NCBI GenBank assembly: GCA_933228675.1
Contig: OW121744.1
Coordinates: 23,276,640-23,340,639 of the forward strand
From: Stomorhina lunata
Taxonomy: Eukaryota > Arthropoda > Insecta > Diptera > Rhiniidae
Length of the DNA stretch: 64,000 nt
Direction of reading: 5' to 3'
Shown here: positions 12,201-24,353 of the stretch, one piece after another
Numbering within the stretch: the stretch's first letter is position 1
How the letters are laid out: the number at the start of each line of letters is the position of its first letter
Program-made: the position numbers and the translations under genes
The notes under the pieces: generated by a model
The model's input: only the letters and a program-made list of their open reading frames with translations
Database searches by the model: none
What the model was told of the DNA's origin: nothing

Positions 12201-13705
12201 TTTTTATTTGAAATGTTTGATAAAGGACTATTTTAATGAAAAATGTTTGATAAAAAATTATTTTAATGAAAAATGTTTGATAAAAAAATTCTATAGACAA
12301 ATTTTTGATAAAAAATTCTATAAAAAAAATTTTCTATACAAAAATTTTTTATGATAAAATTTTTTATAGAAAAATTTTTCGTGAAAAAATTTTTATTAAA
12401 AAAATTTTGAACATTTTTGATTATAAAATTTTCTATAGAAATATTTTTGCTAAAAAATATATATTTTCTATAAAAAAAATTTCTGTAGAAAAGTTTTCGA
12501 TCAAATATTTTTCTGTAGAAACATTTTCGATACAAATTTTTTTTTGGAAAAAATTTTGATAAAAAAATTTTGCATAGAAAAATTTTTTATAAACAAATTA
12601 TTTGTAGAAAAATTTGCAATAAAAAACTTTGATAAAAATATTTTCTATAGACCAATTTTTGATAAATAAATTTGAATTGAACATTTTTGATTATAAAATT
12701 TTCTATAGAAAATTTCTTGATAAAAAACTTTGAATTGAACATTTTTGATTATAAAATTTTCTATAGAAAAATTTTTGGTAAAAAAATGTTCTATAGAAAA
12801 ATTTTTGAATGAAAAATGTTTCATAAAATATTATTTTAATGAAAAATGTTTGATAAAAAAAATTCTATAGAAAAATTTTTGATGAAAAAAATTTCTATAG
12901 AAAAAAATTTTCTATACAAAAATTTTTTATAGAAACATTTTTCGTGAAAAAATTTTCTATGAAAAAAATCAATAAAAAAATTTTCCATTAAGAAATTTCT
13001 ATTGAAAAATTTTTGATAAAAATATTTTTCTATAGAAAAATCTTTGATAAAAATACTTTTTTATAAAAAAATTTTTCTGAAGAAAAGTTTTCGATCAAAT
13101 AATTTTCTATACAAATTTTTTTCCCGATAGAAATATGTGTCTTTAAAAAAATTTTCTACAGAGAAATTTTCGGTAAAAAAATGTTAATAAAAAATTTTCT
13201 ATAGAGAAATTATTGATAAAAAAAATTTTCTATAAAAAAAGTTTTGATAAAAAAATTTTCCATAAAAAATTTTTTTTGAAAAAATTTTGATAAAAAAATT
13301 TAGCATAGAAAAATTTTTGAAAAAAAAATTTTTTATTTATAGAAAAATTTCCAATATAAAAATTTCTATAGAGAAATTTTTGATAAAAAATGTTCTTTAG
13401 AAAAATTTTCTATAGACAAATTTTTGATAAAAAAAATTTGTATTGAACATTTTTGATTATAAAATTTTCTATAGAAAAATTTTTGGTAAAAAAAATTTCT
13501 ATAGAAAAATTTTTGGTAAAAAAATTTTCTATAGAAAAATTTTTTAATGAAAAATTTTCTATAGAAAAATTTTTTAATGAAAAATTTCTTAATATTTGAA
13601 TGAAAAATGTTTGATAAAAATAATTATTTTAATGAAAAATGTTTGATTAATAAAATTCTATAGAAAATTTTTTGATAAATAAAATTTCTATAGAAAAAAA
13701 AATTG
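9241..13705. repeat. Family B satellite, ~30-bp unit
   Basis: A degenerate tandem array of about 145 units. The consensus is TTTTCTATAGAAAAA joined to TTTTTGATAAAAAA. It shares the palindrome TTTTCTATAGAAAA with the other AT-rich families, and the linker GATAAAAAA marks the family. Marker blocks recur: the block with TTTCCCGATAGAAATA near 9.28, 10.43, 11.31 and 13.12 kb, and the block starting GAACATTTTTGATTATAAAA at 11833, 12409 and later. This shows larger segments were duplicated (576-bp offset for the 11.83/12.41 pair). Many frames of 60-118 codons (IFY/FFYRKF-rich) are shadows of the repeat. Confidence 0.93.
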
Positions 13706-14680
13706 ATCGATTACACACGAAAAATGGTTTCTTAAATTTTAAGTCCATTTGTATACATCTTATATATTGTTCCAATAGCTCTAACTCACTTGATAAGCTC
13801 TAGTTTTCAAGATATAATTTTTTTCAAAAAACTTCCAATGTTTTTCTATAGCCATATAGTCAGAAATGTCCTGCATAAAAAACAATACTCTCTGTTAATA
13901 TGAAGGCAATATTTTAATTTTATTATTACAAAGTCAAATATTTTTTCTTCGATTTCAAATCGAAGGTACGGCTTTAAAATAGACTTCGGCCAAAAAACTT
14001 TCTTACTTAAAATGTTTACAATAAAAGTTCCTAATGCTTATAAACTTTTCAAAGTAAATTTTTTCTTAACAATTTCCAAATACTTTGACATCCCTAAATT
14101 CACTTTATGACCTCAATGCCATAAAAATTGATTGATTAAAATTTATAAATATTTTCTCACTTCATAAATGTCAATAAATATTTCCCACATTCTACTTATG
14201 GCAACAAGTGCAAGAAGCACTTTACAAAATATATTAAATTTTTAAATGAACATAAAAACTTTTACTGCAATTCTGACAAAGAAAAATCTTTACTAGGATT
14301 ATTTTAATATTTATGACGACCATTTAAAGTCATAGAAGTGATAGAATATTTGAGTTTAGAGCAATCAACTAAAGTGAAATAAAACAAATAGAAATGAAAA
14401 CTTGAAATAATTGATGTACTTAAGTGTCAGTAAAAATGTTTTGTAGAAAAAAAAACTGTAAGAAAAATGTTTAAAATTTAAAATTTTTATTTGAATTTAA
14501 AGAAATATTTAAATTATTTATTTTTAGTAGAAATGACCTGGTCGTTACACTGTGCAGCAAATCTAAATAAAATTTAAATTTATTCTATACATTTCCTTTA
14601 CTTACACGTGTATACATATTTTTACTTGTTGCATGAATTCCAATGACATACAAACTCAATAGTTCTCTTGTTTTACTGTT
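13706..14680. other. Non-coding, mostly unique
   Basis: AT-rich DNA without a supportable gene. The GCTCTAGTTTTCAAGATATA phrase at 13795-13820 has a near match (GCTCTAGTTTTCGAGATATA) at 63656-63676, so part of this is probably an old dispersed repeat. Confidence 0.4.
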
Positions 14681-14873
14681 TACCCAGCAAAACATTTTAT
14701 TATGAAATAATCAGTTAAATTTCTAATATTTTGAACACACACTACTTACACATTGGCTGCTTAAGTCATTATTTCAACATAATGATTTCATTGCAAACAC
14801 TTAAGTAATGTTCTAGTAATAATAAGGTAATATTATGCCTAAGTATATCAAATTATCAATATTTTGCTGGGTA
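14681..14873. mobile_element. Short TIR element (MITE-like, 193 bp)
   Basis: The ends are inverted repeats: TACCCAGCAAAACATT at 14681 and the complement of AATATTTTGCTGGGTA at 14858-14873 (15 of 16 positions match). The interior is AT-rich without coding capacity. I see no clean target-site duplication, so the exact borders are uncertain. Short TIR elements ending in CCCAGCAAAA fit a non-autonomous DNA transposon, family not determined. Confidence 0.65.
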
Positions 14874-15182
14874 TTTATTAAGTCAAAGCTATTGCAGATG
14901 TTTCAAATACTTTGAGAATATGTGGACATTCTCCTTATTGCAAAACGAATAACAATCTAAAAGATTTTCCTGCAACACTTCATACATAAATACTAACGAC
15001 TTGTATATTTTACTACCGGTTGCCATATTTCCTGTGTGAGAATGTACTTCTATGAAGTTAAGAAAGGTATGCAGAGACCCTGTGAGTTGAAAATTTAGAG
15101 CTTTCTTCGAAAAAAAGACATAGTAACTATAATACAAGGACTCATACTAATATAATACCAATACTAACACATATAATAAATC
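14874..15182. other. Non-coding flank of the 12-bp satellite
   Basis: An 82-codon minus-strand frame (15137-14889) has no recognisable features and is probably chance. The last 60 bases (ATAATACCAATACTAACACA) are a degenerate AATACCAATACT simple repeat. A similar tract borders another array of the same satellite at 27.9-28.05 kb. Confidence 0.45.
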
Positions 15183-17570
15183 AACACTAAGACATTCCCT
15201 TAGATATAAACTAAGATATAAACTGAGATATATACTCAGATATAGACTAAGACAAAGACTAAGATATAGACTAAGACATAGACTAAGACATAGACTAAGA
15301 CAAAGACTAAAACATAGACAAAGACATAGAATAAGATATAGACTAAGACATAGACTAAGACATAGACTAAGACATAGACTAAGACATAGACTAAGACATA
15401 GACTAAGATATAGACCAAGACATAGACTAAGACATAGACTAAGACATAGACTAAGACATAGACTAAAACATAGACTAAGATATAGACTAAGATATATACT
15501 AAGACATAGACTAAAACATAGACTAAGACATAGAATAAGACGTAGACTAAGACATAGACTAAGACATAGACTAAGACATGGACTAAGACATAGACTAAGA
15601 TATAGACTAAGACATAGACTAAGACATACACTAAGACATAGAATAAAACATAGACTAAGATATAGACTAAGACATAGACTAAGACATAGACTAAGACATA
15701 GACTAAGACATAGACTAAGACATAGACTAAGACATAGACTAAGACATAGACTAAGACATAGACTAAGACATAGACTAAGACATAGACTAAGACATAGACT
15801 AAGACGTAGACTAAGACATAGACTAAGACATAGACTAAGACATAGACTAAGACATAGACTAAGACGTAGACTAAAACATAGACTAAGACATAGAATAAGA
15901 CGTAGACTAAGACATAGACTAAGACATAGACTAAGACATAGACTAAGACATAGACCAAGACATAGACAAAGACATAGACTAATGTGGCGTTTATATAACT
16001 CAAGCGGCAGACGATTGAGTAAAATTTACATGCATTTTGTTTTTGTTACAATAACAAAACACATGTAAGTTTCACTCAATCGTCAGGAACTTGAGTTATA
16101 TAAACCCCACATAAGACATAGACTAAGACATAGACTAAGACATAGACTAAGACATAGACTAAGACATAGACTAAGACATAGACTAAGACATAGACTAAGA
16201 CATATACTAAGACATAGACTAAGACATAGACTAAGACATAGACTAAGACATAGACTAAGACATAGACTAAGACATAGACTAAGACATAGACTAAGACATA
16301 GACTAAGACATAGACTAAGACATAGACTAAGACATAGACTAAGACATAGACTAAGACATAGACTAAGACATAGACTAAGACATAGACTAAGACATAGACT
16401 AAGACATAGACTAAGACATAGACTAAGACATAGACTAAGACATAGACTAAGACATAGACTAAGACATAGACTAAGACATAGACTAAGACATAGACTAAGA
16501 CATAGACTAAGACATAGACTAAGACATAGACTAAGACATAGACTAAGACATAGACTAAGACATAGACTAAGACATAGACTAAGACATAGACTAAGACATA
16601 GACTAAGACATAGACTAAGACATAGACTAAGACATAGACTAAGACATAGACTAAGACATAGACTAAGACATAGACTAAGACATAGACTAAGACATAGACT
16701 AAGACATAGACTAAGACATAGACTAAGACATAGACTAAGACATAGACTAAGACATAGACTAAGACATAGACTAAGACATAGACTAAGACATAGACTAAGA
16801 CATAGACTAAGACATAGACTAAGACATAGACTAAGACATAGACTAAGACATAGACATAGACTAAGACATAGACTAAGATATAGACTAAGACATAGACTAA
16901 GACATAGACTAAGACATAGACTAAGACATAGACTAAGACAAAGACTAAGACATAGACTAAGACATAGACTAAGACATAGACTAAGACATAGACTAAGACA
17001 TATACTAAGACATAGACTAAGACATAGACTAAGACATAGACTAAGACATAGACTAAGACATAGACTAAGACATAGACTAAGACATAGACTAAGACAAAGA
17101 CTAAGACATAGACTAAGACATAGACTAAGACATAGACTAAGACATAGACTAAGACATAGACTAAGACATAGACTAAGACATAGACTAAGACATAGACTAA
17201 GACATAGACTAAGACATAGACTAAGACATAGACTAAGACATAGACTAAGACATAGACTAAGACATAAACTAAGACATAGACTAAGATATAACTAAGACAT
17301 AGACTAAGACAAAGACTAAGACATAGACTAAGACATAGACTAAGACATAGACTAAGACATAGACTAAGACATAGACTAAGACATAGACTAAGACATAGAC
17401 TAAGACATAGACTAAGACATAGACTAAGACATAGACTAAGACATAGACCAAGACATAGACTAAGACATAGACTAAGACATAGACTGAAACAAAGACTAAA
17501 ATATAGAATAAGACATAGACTAAAATAAAGACTAAGACATAGACTGAAATATAATCCAAGAAATAAACTT
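15183..17570. repeat. 12-bp satellite, left arm (GACTAAGACATA)n
   Basis: About 185-190 tandem copies of GACTAAGACATA on the plus strand, interrupted once by a 129-bp hairpin MITE at 15983-16111. Outer units are diverged (GATATA, GACAAA, AAACATA variants) while units from 16.1 to 16.85 kb are nearly identical, as expected if exchange homogenises the array centre. One frame on each strand has no stop, giving long artefactual frames (VYVLVYVL). Confidence 0.97.
15983..16111 (+). mobile_element. 129-bp hairpin MITE, copy 1
   Basis: The ends are TGTGGCGTTTATATAACTCA and the complement of TTGAGTTATATAAACCCCACA. The inverted arms extend through almost the whole element (GATTGAGTAAAATTTACATG against CATGTAAGTTTCACTCAATC), leaving a small loop around TTGTTACAATAACAA. 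It is flanked by a 3-bp direct duplication TAA (15980-15982 and 16112-16114), as made by PIF/Harbinger-type transposases. The loop reads TTACAATAA on the plus strand as in the other two copies, although the surrounding array is inverted. Confidence 0.85.
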
Positions 17571-18754
17571 AGACATATTATTAAAACACTATAATTTTGG
17601 AGACTTTTTACATTAAACTACTGGGACTGTATACTTAAATGTGTGTGTGTGTGTATGAATTTGTTGGTATGACGTTGTACGAGCTTCTGGATGCACACAT
17701 TGTTACACGTTTAACAAACAATTTCATTGTATTTGTAGGAAAAGAAAAGGTTATTGTTGATGTCATTGGATAGTTGCCAATAAGAGAAATGTTTTATGAT
17801 AAGATCATGTCCCACACGACAAAAGCAGTAATAGTCTAACTCAACGATGGGTGATTTTTGGAAATAATAAATTGAGCTACAAAGTCAGTTCAGCAGAAAT
17901 ACCCAAAAGATTTGAAATCAATAAAGTTACTAGGAGTATTTACAAAGTAATAGATTTTTTTCTATACGAGTTATTAAATCACATATTTTTGGTGCATGCT
18001 AATATAGATTTTTGCAACGTTAATATACTCTCATATGTACCAAGATATGAACATATAAAACTTAAACTTTAAACCAAACAATAATAATGCCACTGCACAT
18101 CGTCCATATTTATTCAAACATAGAGTGACGAATATAGAGTTAAACCAAAAAAAAAAAAGCACAAAAATTTAGAAAAAAGTAAACTTTCTATTAAAATATA
18201 ATAAAATGACTATAATTTGTTAAAACTTAACTAAGCAGATGAATATAAATTCAAAATTCTCATTGTTGGACGCAAGACTTGTTATACTGTTTGCCAATCG
18301 AGCCTTCATATGAGCCAATATTTGTTGCTTCAGCATCAGTAGTCGTTTTATTATTATTGACTCGTTATATCTGGGGTAAGTGGCAAAAATTGCATAATAT
18401 AAATGGAAATACTTATTACACTTATTGTTGTTATAACAAACACTTTTCTATATTCAACTATTTTTTTCTGTGTCTTCTATTATTGCTCTGAAGTCTTTTT
18501 AGTTACACTGCATTTAACATTCTAGTTAAATTTTACCGATTGGAATTAATATAGAAAACAAACAAGAAGAAAAAAAATAATTAAATTAGCTATTAAGCTA
18601 AACTACTTTGTTGGCATTTTTCTTTGCATTTATAAGAAGAAGATATTTTTATTAAATGTTTTTTAAGAGGTCAATGCGTTATCTATATTAGCAAAAAACA
18701 TACAGTGGGATAATCGCATACAAAAATGTCTTTGCAAAAAATTAAGTGGTAGTA
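17571..18754. other. Spacer between the two inverted satellite arms
   Basis: About 1.2 kb of non-satellite DNA, with a short (GT)n at 17640-17654 and AT-rich sequence otherwise. It contains one possible exon (see 18246-18375). Nothing else is supportable. Confidence 0.5.
18246..18375 (+). CDS. Possible exon with membrane-spanning segment
   Basis: An open stretch ends in a consensus donor CTGGG|GTAAGTGG (GT at 18376-18377). It reads CLPIEPSYEPIFVASASVVV followed by LLLLTRYIWG, a hydrophobic run of about 17 residues ending in a positively charged side, as in a single-pass membrane protein. The frame has no ATG after its last in-frame stop (18246-18248), so if real the exon needs an upstream acceptor. 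CGCAAG| at 18271-18276 and TTGTTGCTTCAG| near 18335 are candidates, and they imply different frames. No partner exon is visible. The hydrophobic run could equally be chance in AT-rich DNA. Confidence 0.3.
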
Positions 18755-20019
18755 TGGTCTAAGTCTATGACGTAGTCCATGTCTTCTTAGTCTATGTCTT
18801 AGTCCATGTCTTAGTCTATTTCTTATTCTATGTCTTACTCTATATCTTACTCTATGTCTTAGTCTATATCTTAGTCTATATCTAAGTATATGTCTAAGTC
18901 TATGTCTTAGTCTATGTCCTAGTCTATGTCTTAGTCTATGTCTTAGTCTATGTCTTGGTCTATGTCTTAGTCTATGTCTTAGTCTATGTCTTAGTCTATG
19001 TCTTAGTCTATGTCTTAGTCTATGTTTTAGTCTATGTCTTAGTCTATGTCTTAGTCTATGTCTTAGTCTATGTCTTAGTCTATGTCTTAGTCTATGTCTT
19101 AGTCTATGTCTTAGTCTATGTCTTAGTCTATGTCTTAGTCTATGTCTTAGTCTATGTCTTAGTCTATGTCTTAGTCTATGTCTTAGTCTATGTCTTAGTC
19201 TATGTTTTAGTAATTGTCTTAGTCTATGTCTTAGTATATGTCTTACTCTATGTCTTAGTCTATGTCTTAGTCTATGTCTTAGTCTATGTTTTAGTCTATG
19301 TCTTAGTCTATGTCTTAGTCTATGTCTTAGTCTATGTCTTAGTCTATGTCTTAGTCTATGTCTTAGTCTATGTCTTAGTCTATGTTTTAGTCTATGTCTT
19401 AGTATATGTCTTTGTCTATGTCTTAGTCTATGTCTTAGTCTATGTCTTAGTCTATGTCCTAGTCTATGTCTTAGTCTATGTCTTAGTCTATGTCTTCGTC
19501 TATGTCTTAGTCTATGTCTTAGTCTATGTCTTAGTCTATGTCTTAGTCTATGTTTTAGTCTATGTCTTAGTCTATGTTTTAGTCTATGTCTATGTCTTAG
19601 TCTATGTCTTAGTCTATGTCTTAGTCTATGTCTTAGTCTATGTCTTAGTCTATGTCTTAGTCTATGTCTTAGTCTATGTCTTAGTCTATGTCTTAGTCTA
19701 TGTCTTAGTCTATGTCTTAGTCTATGTCTTAGTCTATGTCTTAGTCTATGTCTTAGTCTATGTCTTAGTCTATGTCTTAGTCTATGTCTTAGTCTATGTC
19801 TTAGTCTATGTCTTAGTCTATGTTTTAGTCTATGTCTTAGTCTATGTCTTAGTCTATGTCTTAGTCTATGTCTTAGTCTATGTCTTAGTCTATGTCTTAG
19901 TCTATGTCTTAGTCTATGTCTTAGTCTTTGTCTTAGTCTATGTCTTAGTCTATGTCTTAGTCTATGTCTTAGTCTATGTCTTAGTCTATGTCTTAGTCTA
20001 TGTCTTAGTCTATGTCTTA

Positions 20020-20148
20020 TGTGGGGTTTATATAACTCAAGCGTCTGACGATTGAGTGAAATTAACATGTATTTTGTTTTTGTTACAATAACAAAACACA
20101 TGTAAATTTCACTCAATCGTCAGGCGCTTGAGTTATATAAACCCTACA
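20020..20148 (+). mobile_element. 129-bp hairpin MITE, copy 2
   Basis: Begins TGTGGGGTTTATATAACTCA and ends in the complement, ATAAACCCTACA. A 3-bp duplication TTA sits at 20017-20019 and 20149-20151, placed so that the 12-bp array resumes in phase after it. The element is nearly self-complementary along its full length with a central TTACAATAA loop. Confidence 0.87.
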
Positions 20149-21867
20149 TTAGTCTATGTCTTAGTTTATGTCTTAATCTATGTCTTAGTCTATGTCTTAG
20201 TCTATGTCTTAGTCTATGTCTTAGTCTATGTCTTAGTCTATGTCTTAGTCTATGTCTTAGTCTATGTCTTAGTCTATGTCTTAGTCTATGTCTTAGTCTA
20301 TGTCTTAGTCTATGTCTTAGTCTATGTCTTAGTCTATGTCTTAGTCTATGTCTTAGTCTATGTCTTAGTCTGTGTCTTAGTCTATGTCTTAGTCTATGTT
20401 TTAGTCTATGTCTTAGTCTATGTCTTAGTCTATGTCTTAGTCTATGTCTTAGTCTATGTCTTAGTCTATGTCTTAGTCTATGTCTTAGTCTATGTCTTAG
20501 TCTATGTCTTAGTCTATGTCTTAGTCTATGTCTTAGTCTATGTCTTAGTCTATGTCTTAGTCTATGTCTTAGTCTATGTCTTAGTCTATGTCTTAGTCTA
20601 TGTCTTAGTCTATGTCTTAGTCTATGTCTTAGTCTATGTCTTAGTCTATGTCTTAGTCTATGTCTTAGTCTATGTCTTAGTCTATGTCTTAGTCTATGTC
20701 TTAGTCTATGTCTTAGTCTATGTCTTAGTCTATGTCTCAGTCTATGTCTTAGTCTATGTCTTAGTCTATGTCTTAGTCTATGTCTTAGTCTATGTCTTAG
20801 TCTATGTCTTAGTCTATGTCTTAGTCTATGTCTTAGTCTATGTCTTAGTCTATGTCTTAGTCTATGTCTTAGTCTATGTCTTAGTCTATGTCTTAGTCTA
20901 TGTCTTAGTCTATGTCTTAGTCTATGTCTTAGTCTATGTCTTAGTCTTAGTCTATGTCTTAGTCTATGTCTTAGTCTATGTCTTAGTCTATGTCTTAGTC
21001 TATGTCTTAGTCTATGTCTATGTCTTAGTCTATGTCTTAGTCTATGTCTTAGTCTATGTCTTAGTCTATATCTTAGTCTATGTCTTAGTCTATGTCTTAG
21101 TCTATGTCTTAGTCTATGTCTTAGTTTATGTCTTAATCTATGTCTTAGTCTATGTCTTAGCTTATGTCTTAGTCTAAGTCTTAGTCTATGTCTTAGTCTA
21201 TGTCTTAGTCTATGTCTTAGTCTATGTCTTAGTCTATGTCTTAGTCTATGTCTTAGTCTATTTCTTAGTCTATGTCTTAGTCTATGTCTTAGTCTATGTC
21301 TTAGTCTATGTCTATGTCTTAGTCTATGTCTGAGTCTATGTCTTAGTCTGTGTCTTAGTCTATGTCTTAGTCTATGTCTTAGTCTATGTCTTAGTCTTTG
21401 TCTTAGTCTATGTCTTAGTCTATGTCTTAGTCTTTGTCTTAGTCTATATCTTAGTCTATGTCTTAGTCTATGTCTTAGTCTATGTCTTAGTCTATGTCTT
21501 AGTTTATGTCTTAATCTATGTCTTAGTCTATGTCTTAGCTTATGTCTTAGTCTAAGTCTTAGTCTATGTCTTAGTCTATGTCTTAGTCTATGTCTTAGTC
21601 TATGTCTTAGTCTATGTCTTAGTCTATGTCTTAGTCTATTTCTTAGTCTATGTCTTAGTCTATGTCTTAGTCTATGTCTTAGTCTATGTCTATGTCTTAG
21701 TCTATGTCTGAGTCTATGTCTTAGTCTATGTCTTAGTCTATGTCTTAGTCTATGTCTTAGTCTATGTCTTAGTCTTTGTCTTAGTCTATGTCTTAGTCTA
21801 TGTCTTAGTCTATGTCTTAGTCTATGTCTTAGTCTATGTCTTAGTCTATGTCTTAGTCTATGTCTTA

Positions 21868-21996
21868 TGTGGGGTTTATATAACTCAAGCGTCTGACGAT
21901 TGAGTGAAATTAACATGTATTTTGTTTTTGTTACAATAACAAAACACATGTAAATTTCACTCAATCGTCAGGCGCTTGAGTTATATAAACCCTACA
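21868..21996 (+). mobile_element. 129-bp hairpin MITE, copy 3
   Basis: Reads as identical to copy 2, with flanking TTA at 21865-21867 and 21997-21999. It lies exactly 1848 bp from copy 2 and the same variant satellite units follow both, so this copy arose by duplication of the array segment and not by a new insertion. Confidence 0.87.
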
Positions 21997-23750
21997 TTAG
22001 TCTATGTCTTAGTTTATGTCTTAATCTATGTCTTAGTCTATGTCTTAGTCTATGTCTTAGTCTATGTCTTAGTCTATGTCTTAGTCTATGTCTTAGTCTA
22101 TGTCTTAGTCTATGTCTTAGTCTATGTCTTAGTCTATGTCTTAGTCTATGTCTTAGTCTATGTCTTAGTCTATGTCTTAGTCTATGTCTTAGTCTATGTC
22201 TTAGTCTATGTCTTAGTCTGTGTCTTAGTCTATGTCTTAGTCTATGTTTTAGTCTATGTCTTAGTCTATGTCTTAGTCTATGTCTTAGTCTATGTCTTAG
22301 TCTATGTCTTAGTCTATGTCTTAGTCTATGTCTTAGTCTATGTCTTAGTCTATGTCTTAGTCTATGTCTTAGTCTATGTCTTTGTCTATGTCTTTGTCTA
22401 TGTCTTAGTCTATGTCTTAGTCTATGTCTTAGTCTATGTCTTAGTCTATGTCTTAGTCTATGTCTTAGTCTATGTCTTAGTCTATGTCTTAGTCTATGTC
22501 TTAGTCTATGTCTTAGTCTATGTCTTAGTCTATGTCTTAGTCTATGTCTTAGTCTATGTCTTAGTCTATGTCTTAGTCTATGTCTTAGTCTATGTCTTAG
22601 TCTATGTCTTAGTCTATGTCTTAGTCTATGTCTTAGTCTATGTCTCAGTCTATGTCTTAGTCTATGTCTTAGTCTATGTCTTAGTCTATGTCTTAGTCTA
22701 TGTCTTAGTCTATGTCTTAGTCTATGTCTTAGTCTATGTCTTAGTCTATGTCTTAGTCTATGTCTTAGTCTATGTCTTAGTCTATGTCTTAGTCTATGTC
22801 TTAGTCTATGTCTTAGTCTATGTCTTAGTCTATGTCTTAGTCTATGTCTTAGTCTATGTCTTAGTCTATGTCTTAGTCTTAGTCTATGTCTTAGTCTATG
22901 TCTTAGTCTATGTCTTAGTCTATGTCTTAGTCTATGTCTTAGTCTATGTCTTAGTCTATGTCTATGTCTTAGTCTATGTCTTAGTCTATGTCTTAGTCTA
23001 TGTCTTAGTCTATGTCTTAGTCTATGTCTATGTCTTAGTCTATGTCTTAGTCTATGTCTTAGTCTATGTCTTAGTTTATGTCTTAATCTATGTCTTAGTC
23101 TATGTCTTAGCTTATGTCTTAGTCTAAGTCTTAGTCTATTTCTTAGTCTATGTCTTAGTCTATGTCTTAGTCTATGTCTTAGTCTATGTCTATGTCTTAG
23201 TCTATGTCTGAGTCTATGTCTTAGTCTATGTCTTAGTCTATGTCTTAGTCTATGTCTTAGTCTATGTCTTAGTCTATGTCTTAGTCTATGTCTTAGTCTA
23301 TGTCTTAGTCTATGTCTTAGTCTATGTCTTAGTCTATGTCTTAGTCTATGTCTTAGTCTATGTCTTAGTCTATGTCTTAGTCTATGTCTTAGTCTATATC
23401 TTAGTCTATGTCTTAGTCTTTGTCTTAGTCTATGTCTTAGTCTATGTCTTAGTCTATGTCTTAGTCTATGTCTTAGTCTATGTCTTAGTCTATGTCTTAG
23501 TCTATGTCTTAGTCTATGTCTTAGTCTATGTCTTAGTTTATGTCTTAATCTATGTCTTAGTCTATGTCTTAGTCTATGTCTTAGTCTATGTCTTAGTCTA
23601 TGTCTTAGTCTATGTCTTAGTCTATGTCTTAGTCTATGTCTTAGTCTATGTCTTAGTCTATGTCTTAGTCTATGTCTTAGTCTATGTCTTAGTCTATGTC
23701 TTAGTCTATGTGTTAGTCTATGTCTTAGTCTATATATGTGTTAATGTCTT

Positions 23751-23852
23751 TGTCTATGACTAAGACATAGACTAAGATATAGACTAAAACATAGACTAAG
23801 ACATTGACTTCGACATAGACTAGAACATACACTAAGGCATAGACAAAGACCT
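23751..23852. repeat. 12-bp satellite, orientation flip at right border
   Basis: Immediately after the right arm the unit switches to GACTAAGACATA orientation for about eight diverged units (ACTAAGATATAGACTAAAAC, TTGACTTCGACATAGACTAG). This is a second, short inverted junction. Confidence 0.85.
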
Positions 23853-24353
23853 AATTTCCAAATACCCTGAAAAAAAGAACATCTTAAAAATTTCTAATAT
23901 TTTATTTATTGTACTATTTTTAAGACATTTTTCAAAGAAGTAAAGCTAATTCATAACATCTTTGAATATATTTTAAACATGTTCTTATAGATGAAAATTG
24001 GTATGTTACGAAAAATTATTTATAAATAAGTGATTCAAATTTCATGTTTTGTTTGAAATAAGTAATCAAATTATTTTTAATCGATATAGTCTCATAACGT
24101 ATGATTGATTTCTAACTTATAGATTACTTTACTATTACTCATACGTAATGGTTGTACGAGTGTCGAAATAAAATTTTCTTAGAGCAAGTATTCGTTCTTA
24201 GTCTAGGTTCTGACTTAATGTATGTACATATGTGCGAATGATGTGCATATATATAGCATTTTTGTTATTCCTTTTTAATCAAACAAACATAACCATTTAT
24301 GGTCCCGACTTAAATGGTTAAAAGCGATTACATTTGTACAAACATTTCTTTTC
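23853..24353. other. Non-coding
   Basis: AT-rich unique sequence without a gene, RNA or repeat that I can support. Confidence 0.4.

Larger units (their letters stand above)
18755..23750. repeat. 12-bp satellite, right arm (TATGTCTTAGTC)n
   Basis: About 390-395 copies of TATGTCTTAGTC, the reverse complement of the left-arm unit, broken by two 129-bp MITE copies. Rare variant units (GTCTGTGTC, TTAGTTTATGTCTTAATC, TCTCAGTC, TTTGTC) recur at fixed spacing and show internal duplication: 1848 bp between the MITE-linked segments and 378 bp between 21121 and 21499. Three of the six frames are stop-free across hundreds of units, producing frames of up to 606 codons (LRHR) that are not genes. Confidence 0.97.

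Noticed and set aside
9147..12559. Many IFY/FFYRKF-rich frames of 60-118 codons
   Set aside because: Shadows of family B satellite; duplicated frames (for example near 11831 and 12305) simply reflect duplicated satellite segments.
18683..23127. Very long open frames (349-606 codons of LRHR or YVLV repeats)
   Set aside because: They are translations of the 12-bp satellite, which happens to lack stops in several frames; some begin inside the MITE. No codon bias, no non-repeat domain.
15183..23750. CRISPR-like array
   Set aside because: Repeats are contiguous with no spacers, and the sequence is eukaryotic.
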